A stretch of 64,000 bases of DNA from Janthinobacterium sp. ROICE36 (GTDB lineage Bacteria > Pseudomonadota > Gammaproteobacteria > Burkholderiales > Burkholderiaceae_D). The position numbers and the translations under genes were made by a program. This document shows, piece after piece, positions 18,742 to 26,000 of this stretch (positions are counted from its first letter, which is position 1; each line of letters starts with the position of its first letter). The notes under the pieces are model-generated. The model saw only the letters and a program-made list of their open reading frames with translations, made no database searches and was not told where the DNA came from. The DNA lies in assembly GCF_002869965.1 (NCBI RefSeq), contig NZ_PEBS01000021.1, positions 1-64,000 on the forward strand, written 5' to 3'.

Positions 18742-20187
18742 ATGAAAAAAACGCTACTCTCCATGGCGGCACTGGCCTTGCTGGCCGGTTGCAGCCTGGC
18801 TCCCACGTATGAGCGTCCGGCAGCGCCGGCGCCCACGGCGTGGCCGACGGGCCCTTCCTACAAGGCCGACACGGCCGCCGACGCCAAGCCGGTGGCGGAC
18901 GTCGCCTGGCGCGAGTTCTTTGCCGATGCGCGCCTGCGCCAGGTATTGGAACTGGCGCTGGCCAACAACCGCGACCTGCGCGTCTCGATCCTCAACATCG
19001 AGAAGGCGCGCGCCACGTATGGCATCGAACGCGCCGCGCTGATCCCGACCCTGTCGGCCTCGGGCGGCCAGTCGGCCAGCCGCGTGCCGAAGAACGCCAG
19101 CGCCAACGGCGAAGCGTCCATCAACCGCCAGTACACGGCGAACCTGGGCGTGTCGGCGTACGAACTGGACTTCTTTGGCCGCGTGCGCAGCCTGTCCGAC
19201 AGCGCGCTGGAGCAATATCTGGGCACGGAAGAAGCACGCCGTGCGCAGCAGATCAGCCTGGTGGGCGAAGTGGCCAGCACCTATCTGAATCTGGTGGCCG
19301 ACCAGCAGCGCCTGCGCGTGGCGCAAGATACGCTGAAGAGCCAGCAGTCGTCGTATGACCTGGCCGTGCGCCGCTTCAACGCCGGCGCCACTTCGGGCCT
19401 GGACAAGTACGATGCCCAGACCAGTGTCGAGTCGGCCCGTTCCGACGTGGCCGTGTTCACCAGCCAGGTTGCGCTGGATCAAAACGCGCTCGTCTTGCTG
19501 GTGGGCGGCCCCGTGCCGGCCGACTTGCTGCCGCCAGCCGAGTTCGGCGCCGTGACGGCGCTGACGGACATTCCGGCTGGCGTGCCGTCGGACGTGCTGC
19601 AACGCCGTCCCGACGTGCTGGCGGCCGAGCGCACCTTGCGCGCTGCCAACGCCAACATCGGCGCGGCGCGCGCAGCCTTCTTCCCGCGCATTTCGCTGAC
19701 GGCCACGGCAGGTTCGCTCAGCGACAACCTGTCGGGCCTGTTCAAGGCGGGCAGCGGCACGTGGAGCTTCATTCCGCAGATCAGCTTGCCGATCTTCGAT
19801 GGTGGCGTGAACCGCGCCAACCTCGATATTGCCAAGGTGCAGCGTGAAATCTCGGTGGCGCAATACGAAAAGGCGATCCAGGTCGCCTTCCGTGAAGTGT
19901 CCGATGCACTGGCCCAGCGCGGCACCATTGACGAGCGCCTGCAATCGCAGGTCTCGCTGGTCGAGGCGTCGACGAAGAGCTACACCATCCACGAGGCGCG
20001 CTACAAGCAGGGTGCCGAGTCCTACCTGAACGCCCTGGTGGCCCAGCGCGCGCTGTACACGGCGCAGCAAAGCCTGATCACGGCACGCCTGGCCAAATCG
20101 ACCAATCTGGTGACCTTGTACAAGGTGCTGGGCGGCGGTTGGCAGCCTGAGCAGACAGCCGTTGCGGCGGCTGGCGGCGTCCAATAA
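18742..20187 (+). CDS. RND outer-membrane channel lipoprotein (OprM/NodT type)
   Basis: 481 residues. The ATG at 18742 begins a lipoprotein signal peptide with [14 protein letters not shown], typical of OprM/NodT factors. Two TolC-type repeats follow, with [28 protein letters not shown] in the first and [23 protein letters not shown] sequence ([17 protein letters not shown]) between them. It forms the trimeric outer-membrane exit duct. An alternative ATG at 18730 would overlap the permease gene and spoil the signal peptide. Confidence 0.94.
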   Translation: MKKTLLSMAALALLAGCSLAPTYERPAAPAPTAWPTGPSYKADTAADAKPVADVAWREFFADARLRQVLELALANNRDLRVSILNIEKARATYGIERAALIPTLSASGGQSASRVPKNASANGEASINRQYTANLGVSAYELDFFGRVRSLSDSALEQYLGTEEARRAQQISLVGEVASTYLNLVADQQRLRVAQDTLKSQQSSYDLAVRRFNAGATSGLDKYDAQTSVESARSDVAVFTSQVALDQNALVLLVGGPVPADLLPPAEFGAVTALTDIPAGVPSDVLQRRPDVLAAERTLRAANANIGAARAAFFPRISLTATAGSLSDNLSGLFKAGSGTWSFIPQISLPIFDGGVNRANLDIAKVQREISVAQYEKAIQVAFREVSDALAQRGTIDERLQSQVSLVEASTKSYTIHEARYKQGAESYLNALVAQRALYTAQQSLITARLAKSTNLVTLYKVLGGGWQPEQTAVAAAGGVQ

Positions 20188-20249
20188 TCACGGGGACGCC
20201 GACGCCGTCCTTGTCCGCAAGGGCAGGGCCGGCGCGCTACTGGAAAATC

Positions 20250-20864
20250 ATGAACCAAGTTGAAAAGAAGCATCCGGATCCCGAGCGCGCCAACACGCGG
20301 CGCAAGCAGGTGCTCGATGCGGCCGAAAGCTGTTTCAGCCGCCGCGGTTTCCACGGCGCCAGCATGGCCGAGATATCGAAAGCGGCCGGCATGAGCGCGG
20401 GCCACATCTATAATTATTTTGACAGCAAGGATACGATCATCGCCGCCTTCGTCATGCAGAATACGGAGCGGGTGTCGAACCTGATGCAGGACTTGGCACA
20501 GCGCGAAGACCCGCTGCAGGCCGTGATCGACAATGCGGGCGAGCATGTGCTGGAAAGCCTGGACCCGACAACCTGGCTGATGCCTCTGGAGATCTTTGCC
20601 GAGGCATCGCGTAATCCCGCCATCGCCGACCTGTTGCATTGTTCGGACCAGCGCTCGCGCGAGCTATTCCTGATGATCATCAAGGAAGCGCGCATCAAGC
20701 GCGGCTTGCCGGCCGACGAGGAAATGCTGGAGGGCCGGCTGAATACCATGATCGCCATGTACCAGGGCTTGCCCGTGCGTCTGGTGCATAATCCCGATGT
20801 CAAGGTGGAACCCTTGATCGCCGGTTTCCGCATCGTCCTGACGGCATTGCTGCTGGGCGAGTAG
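20250..20864 (+). CDS. TetR-family repressor of the efflux operon
   Basis: 204 residues. The N-terminal TetR helix-turn-helix spans about 18-62 (RRKQVLDAAESCFSRRGF, then MAEISKAAGMSAGHIYNYFDSKDTI). The C-terminal ligand domain is long and helical, as in AcrR-like regulators. It lies 62 bp after the channel gene on the same strand, an unusual but known arrangement (often the repressor is divergent), so it may be read through from the operon it controls. Expected operator: AGAATGA-N4-TCATTCT at 14266-14283. The ATG at 20250 is preferred; the earlier one at 20211 gives an odd Ala/Gly-rich leader. Confidence 0.9.
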   Translation: MNQVEKKHPDPERANTRRKQVLDAAESCFSRRGFHGASMAEISKAAGMSAGHIYNYFDSKDTIIAAFVMQNTERVSNLMQDLAQREDPLQAVIDNAGEHVLESLDPTTWLMPLEIFAEASRNPAIADLLHCSDQRSRELFLMIIKEARIKRGLPADEEMLEGRLNTMIAMYQGLPVRLVHNPDVKVEPLIAGFRIVLTALLLGE

Positions 20865-20890
20865 AACGCTTTGCCCTCAGGCTGAAAAAA

Positions 20891-20923
20891 CTTTGCGCAG
20901 TTCGCTATGAATCATGCGCAAAG
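20891..20923. repeat. Inverted repeat before tRNA-Pro
   Basis: CTTTGCGCA (20891-20899) and TGCGCAAAG (20915-20923) form a perfect 9-bp dyad with a 15-nt loop. There is an A-run before it, so on the minus strand the stem is followed by a T-run and could terminate leftward transcription. On the plus strand no T-run follows. Confidence 0.5.
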
Positions 20924-20966
20924 CATGGCAAAAACCTAAAAGCCTCTGCTATAATTCCCACCTCGT

Positions 20967-21043
20967 CGGGGCGTAGCGCAGCCTGGTAGCGTACATGCAT
21001 GGGGTGCATGGGGTCGGAAGTTCGAATCTTCCCGTCCCGACCA
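20967..21043 (+). tRNA. tRNA-Pro (anticodon GGG)
   Basis: 77 nt with a full cloverleaf. The acceptor stem is CGGGGCG paired with CGTCCCG, the D-arm GCGC/GCGT, the anticodon stem CATGC/GCATG with loop ATGGGGT giving anticodon GGG, the variable loop GGGTC, the T-arm GGAAG-TTCGAAT-CTTCC, discriminator A, and an encoded CCA. A TATAAT at 20950-20955 is a good -10 box 11 bp upstream. Its 3' side abuts the integrase remnant, so this tRNA gene was probably the attachment site of an integrated element. Confidence 0.95.
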
Positions 21044-21075
21044 TAGGATTCAAGGAGTTACGGCTTAAGCTGTAT

Positions 21076-21127
21076 AAAAACCCAGCACCGATATTATACG
21101 TTTGTATAATATCGGTGCTGGGTTTTT
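21076..21127. terminator. Long bidirectional hairpin terminator
   Basis: A perfect 24-bp stem begins AAAAACCCAGCACCG and ends CGGTGCTGGGTTTTT, with a GTTT loop at 21100-21103. A and T runs flank both sides, so it can terminate in either direction. It lies between the tRNA and the stop of the integrase remnant (21141). Confidence 0.8.
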
Positions 21128-21140
21128 CCGTTTACGTGAG

Positions 21141-21975
21141 CTATTCGAGCCATGGCAGTGCCATCGGAATCTCGGATGCGTCGGGGATAACCTCCTTGAT
21201 ATAGACGTCGGTGGTCTTTCCAGACGTGTGTACCAGGCGCTTTTGAATGTCACCACGGTCCTCACCACGGCGCGCCGCATCGGTGGCACTAGCGCCCGTC
21301 TATCCCGGAACACCACATCATCCTTCATGCCGATGCGCTCCTTGGCCCGATCCCACCTTGAACTCAACCCGGAGCGGGTATAGGCGCCTCCTTTTTGCGT
21401 CGGAAACACGTACTGGCTGATCAGTCCATACTTGATCTTCAGCCCCCTGGCTCGCGCGATCATCTCGGCAATCTCGGGGGTGACGACGATATCGACTGCC
21501 TTGCCGCTGGTCTTCTGCGTCTTGCTCGGCTTGATGCGGATCCTGCCATCCTCGATCTGCGATTCCTTCAGCATGCGGATATCGATCCCGCGTGCCCATA
21601 GTAGGTAGGACATGTCGATGATGCAGGCGAACATTGGGCCGCTGGCCGTCGGGATGCCAAGGCCCGTACCCTTGCGCTCCTTGCTCATCATTCCCGCCTC
21701 GCGGATCGCTTGCACCTGAGCATGTGTGGCCCGCACCTCGCGGCGGCCGGTCTTGTAGCTGGACATGTCGAGTTGGTCGACGCGCTTATCCTGGCGCAGG
21801 CCTAGTGCGCCAATGATGAACTTGAACAGCCTGCTCATCAGCGCCGCATACCTCTTCGCTGTGTTCGGCGTGCTTTTGAAGTTGTCGCGCATGAAGCCTG
21901 CGCAGTCCTTGGTTGTTACCTGGGATGCATGGAATTCTTCGAACTCGTCCGCGATCACGCCCAGGTAACGACGGT
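21141..21975 (-). pseudogene. Tyrosine recombinase (phage/island integrase) remnant
   Basis: The minus strand encodes about 270 residues of a phage-type integrase: a core-binding part (VIADEFEEFHASQVTTKDCAG, TAKRYAALMSRLFKF) and a catalytic part with WARGIDIRMLKESQ, PSKTQKTSGK and VVFRD. Near 21285-21295 one base is missing, after which the true C-terminus continues in another frame: SATDAARRGEDRGDIQ, then KRLVHTSGKTTDVYIKEV with the expected catalytic Tyr, ending MALPWLE and a stop at 21141-21143. The N-terminus is also lost: near 21975 the sequence changes abruptly into an S9 peptidase on the opposite strand. The gene is therefore truncated and frameshifted. It sits beside tRNA-Pro, the usual place for such an integrase. 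Confidence 0.85.
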
Positions 21976-21979
21976 AGGC

Positions 21980-22492
21980 ACCCTGGCCGGCATGGCGTTC
22001 ACGCCCGCCACGTTCGCCCGCGGCGTCGACATCGTCGGCCCGTCGAAGCTGTTTACCCTGCTGCAAACCATTTCACCGTGCTGGAAAGCGGGCAAGCAGC
22101 AGTTCTACAAGCGCATGGGCGACCCGAGCACGGAAGAAGGCAGGGCGCTGCTGAAGGAGCGCTCGCCGCTGAACTTTGCGCAGCATATCCAGCGGCCCTT
22201 GCTGATTGGTCAGGGGGCGAACGATCCGCGCGTGAACGTGGCTGAATCGGACCAGATCGTGGCGGCCATGGCGGCGTAGAATATTCCCGTCACGTATGTA
22301 CTCTTCCCCGATGAGGGCCATGGCTTTGCCCGGCCCGTGAACAACATCGCCTTCAATGCGGTGACGGAAAATTTTCTGGGGCAAGGCCTGGCTGGCCGCA
22401 CCGAGCCGATCGGCGCCACTCGGAAGACGTCCACCGCGCAGGTCAAGCATGGCGCCGAGTTTGCGCCGGGTTTGACACAGGCGCTGCAATAA
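21980..22492 (+). pseudogene. S9 prolyl-oligopeptidase C-terminal fragment
   Basis: The frame encodes the end of an S9 dipeptidyl/acylaminoacyl peptidase: TLAGMAFTPATFARGVDIVG, RMGDPSTEEGRALLKERSPL, LLIGQGANDPRVNVAESDQI with the catalytic Asp, and VLFPDEGHGFARP with the catalytic His. The region with the nucleophile Ser (GxSYGGY) is gone, cut at about 21978 where the integrase remnant begins. In addition a Lys codon has become TAG at 22277-22279 (AMAA-stop-NIPVTYV). The frame then continues to TAA at 22490-22492. No functional enzyme is possible from this copy. Confidence 0.85.
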
Positions 22493-23058
22493 ATCTGGCG
22501 GGCAGTGCTGCCGGCTGGCAATAAATTGTGCAGGTGGCTTGCAAGGTGACAGCCTCCCGCGTGGCGTGCATACCACTGATTGCCGGGGAGGCGCTATGCC
22601 TGTTTGATGTGGTCACGGCAGGTAAAGCGGCAGGCATGCGCTTGCCGAAGTCGCGCCATGCAATGCCGCTTTTCGGTTGCGGTGCCACCAGTCCTGGGCG
22701 GAAAAAGAGCAGCTATCCCCTGCTGCACCTGTGATCGGCAAGTTGTGGCGCGAGCATGGCGCATGGCGAATTGGTCAATACAGTGGTTAAAGGGGCCTTC
22801 CTCTCTTGAGATTGTTGTTGAATAAAGACATTTTGTTATTGCAATTGATTTTCCGTAAATATCTGCGCATTTAATAATTTTTTATTGTTGCCTTGTTTTT
22901 AATGCGTAGTAGCATAGATTGACGTAAAGCAAGGTTCAATCATGCTGGGGAGCCATCTTCAGCCTTGTGGATGGCTAGCTGTCATCGGCGTGCATGTTTG
23001 CCATGACCGTTATCCGTGCAGGGCCCAGCGCCAAGATAAATGTATCGAGGGAAGACAA
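22493..23058 (+). other. 566-bp gene-free region before the autotransporter
   Basis: The first 300 bp are GC-rich without a credible ORF. From about 22815 to 22920 the sequence is strongly AT-rich (TTTTTTATTG, TTTAATAATT), the likely promoter or upstream-activating region of the autotransporter gene. Several in-frame ATG codons precede the chosen start, none with a better ribosome binding site. I see no riboswitch that I can support. Confidence 0.5.
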
Positions 23059-26000
23059 ATGTTTCTAAATTTGACGAAATTTGGATGGCTTTCTGCTCCT
23101 GTCCGTGGCCTTGATGTGGCTGTCGCCTGCGCGGTGGTGGTGACACCGGCTGGCATGTCGTGGCGCTCGCCCTGGCTGATGCGGCTGGCGGCGGCCCTGC
23201 TGTTTCCCTTGCTCTCCCTGTTTTCCCTTCAAGCCTCTGCCGCCAGTGCCTGCCCGAGTCCGCGCAGCATCAGCGTAGTGGCAGGGCAAGAGTATTACGA
23301 GGACTACTCCAATTCGGCTTGCTCCCCCTTCGGCCTGACGGGTACCCTGGTGGCGCCGCAATACGGTACGCTGGAGGATTCGAATGTCACGAATGCCGTG
23401 CGTTACAAGAACACGAATCTCAGCGCGACCTCCGATACCTTTACCGTCAAGGACGATGTGGCGCAGCCCATCGTGTATAACGTCACGATCACTTCCGCCA
23501 TCACGCTGACGCCTGCCACCGTGCCCAGTGCCACGGTGGCCCAGGCTTACTCGGTAACGGCCCTGAGCGCGACGGGTGGCGCGGCGCCATATACATACGC
23601 GGTGACGGCCGGCAGCCTGCCTGCAGGCATGAGCCTGTCTAGCGCAGGGAGCTTGTCTGGCACGCCGACGGCGGGAGGCGCGTTCAATTTCACCGTGCGC
23701 GCCACGGACTCGCTGGCCGCCAGTGGCACGCGCGCTTACTCACTGTCAGTCAATGCGCCGACGGTCACTATCACGCCGACGACGATGCCGGCGATGACGG
23801 CCGGCGTCGCCTACAGCCAGAGCGTCACTGCGGCAAACGGCACGGCGCCAACTACCTATGCCATCACCGGCGGCAGTCTGCCCACGGGTCTGAGCCTGGC
23901 ATCGGACGGCACCTTGTCCGGCACCCCCACGGCAGCGGGACCGTATAACTTCACCGTCACCGCCACCGACAGCAGCACCGGCAGCGGACCCTATACGGGG
24001 TCGCGCGCGTATTCCGTCACCGTGGCGGCGGGTGCGCCCGTTGCTGGCAACGTCAGCGCCACGGTGGCCTATGGCAGCAGCGCCAACTTGATCACGTTGA
24101 ACCTGAGCGGCGGCGCGGCGACGTCGGTGGCGGTAGCGTCCGGCGCCTTGCACGGCACGGCGACCGCCAGCGGCACCAGCATCACTTACACGCCGACGGC
24201 CGGTTATGGCGGTAGCGACAGCTTTAGCTACACGGCCAGCAACGGCATCGGCACCTCTGCGCCGGCCACTGTGACGATCACGGTCAGTGGGCCCACCATC
24301 ACAATTACGCCAAGCACCGTGCCGGCAGCAGCCGTGGGTACGGCCTACAGCCAGAACGTGACGGCCGCGAACGGTGCTACGCCGTACACCTACGCGATCA
24401 GCGCTGGCGCCTTGCCGGCCGGGGTGAGCCTGAATACTTCCACTGGTGCGCTGTCGGGCACGCCGACGGCGGGCGGTAGCTTCAACTTTACCGTGCGCGC
24501 CACGGACAGTTCGGCGGGCAGCGGCCCGTATTCCGGCACGCGGGCCTACTCGCTGACGGTGGCGGCGCCAACGATCAGCATCACGCCGACGACGATGCCG
24601 GCGATGACAGCCGGCGTCGCCTACAGCCAGGGCATCACTGCAGCAAACGGCACGGGGCCATATGCTTATGCCATCACCGGCGGCAGTCTGCCCACGGGTC
24701 TGAGCCTGGCATCGGACGGCACCTTGTCCGGCACCCCCACGGCAGCGGGACCGTATAACTTCACCGTCACCGCGACCGACAGCAGCACCGGCAGCGGACC
24801 CTATATGGGGTCGCGCGCGTATTCCGTCACGGTGGCGAACCTTGCGCCCATTGCCGCCAATGTCAGTGCCACGGTGGCCTATGGCAGCGGTGCCACCGTG
24901 ATGCCACTGAGTTTGAGCGGCGGCGCGGCGACGTCGGTGGCCCTGGCATCCGCCGCCAGTCATGGCACGGCGACGGTCAGCGGTACGAGTATCAGCTATA
25001 CGCCGACGGCAGGGTATTCCGGGCCAGACAGCTTTACCTACACGGCCAGCAATAGCGGCGGCACTTCGGCGCAAGCTACCGTGACGATCACGGTGACGCC
25101 CAACGCGCCCATTGCCGGCAATGTCAGTGCCACGGTGGCCTATGGCAGCGGTGCCACCGTGATACCACTGAGTTTGAGCGGCGGCGCGGCAACGTCGGTG
25201 GCCCTGGCATCCGCCGCCAGTCATGGCACGGCGACGGTCAGCGGTACGAGTATCAGCTATACGCCGACGGCAGGGTATTCCGGGCCAGACAGCTTTACCT
25301 ACACGGCCAGCAATAGCGGCGGCACTTCGGCGCAAGCTACCGTGACGATCACGGTGACGCCCAACGCGCCCATTGCCGGCAATGTCAGCGCCACCGTGGC
25401 CTATGGCAGCGGTGCCACCGTGATACCACTGAGTTTGAGCGGCGGCGCGGCAACGTCGGTGGCCCTGGCATCCGCCGCCAGTCATGGCACGGCGACGGTC
25501 AGCGGTACGAGTATCAGCTATACGCCGACGGCAGGGTATTCCGGGCCAGACAGCTTTACCTACACGGCCAGCAATAGCGGCGGCACTTCGGCGCAAGCTA
25601 CCGTGACAGTAACGGTGAGCGTTCCCAGTGTCAGCCTGACGCCGGCCAGCTTGCCCAACCCGACGGCGGAAGCTGCCTACACTGCTACCCTGACGGCAGC
25701 AGGCGGCACGGCGCCCTACACATTTAGCGTCAGCAGCGGCAGCCTGCCTGCCGGTTTGAGCCTGAATGCGGCCACCGGTGTGGTTTCGGGTACGACGAAT
25801 GTGGCGGGCAGCTTCACCTTCAGCCTGCGCGCCAGCGACAGCAGCACGGGCGCGGGTGCTCCGTTCAGCGCGACCAACAGCTATACCGTGAGCGTCGGCG
25901 CGCCGACGATCTCGGTGACGCCGGCAACGCTGCCGGCGGCGATAGTGGCCACGGCTTACAGCCAGCAACTGTCGGCCAGCGGCGGCGTCGCTCCGTATGC

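Noticed and set aside
15573..18836. 1087-codon open frame on the minus strand
   Set aside because: It is the exact antisense of the RND permease; its His/Arg/Gln-rich composition is typical of a shadow frame in GC-rich DNA.
22860..23000. GACGTAAAGC...GGTT sequence resembling part of a c-di-GMP (GEMM) riboswitch
   Set aside because: The upstream GGGCAAACC half and a paired three-stem layout are missing, so the resemblance is only local.
24844..25626. Regular repeats that could suggest a CRISPR-like array
   Set aside because: The repeat unit is 261 bp, in frame, and encodes Ig/cadherin-like domains; there are no short repeats with variable spacers.
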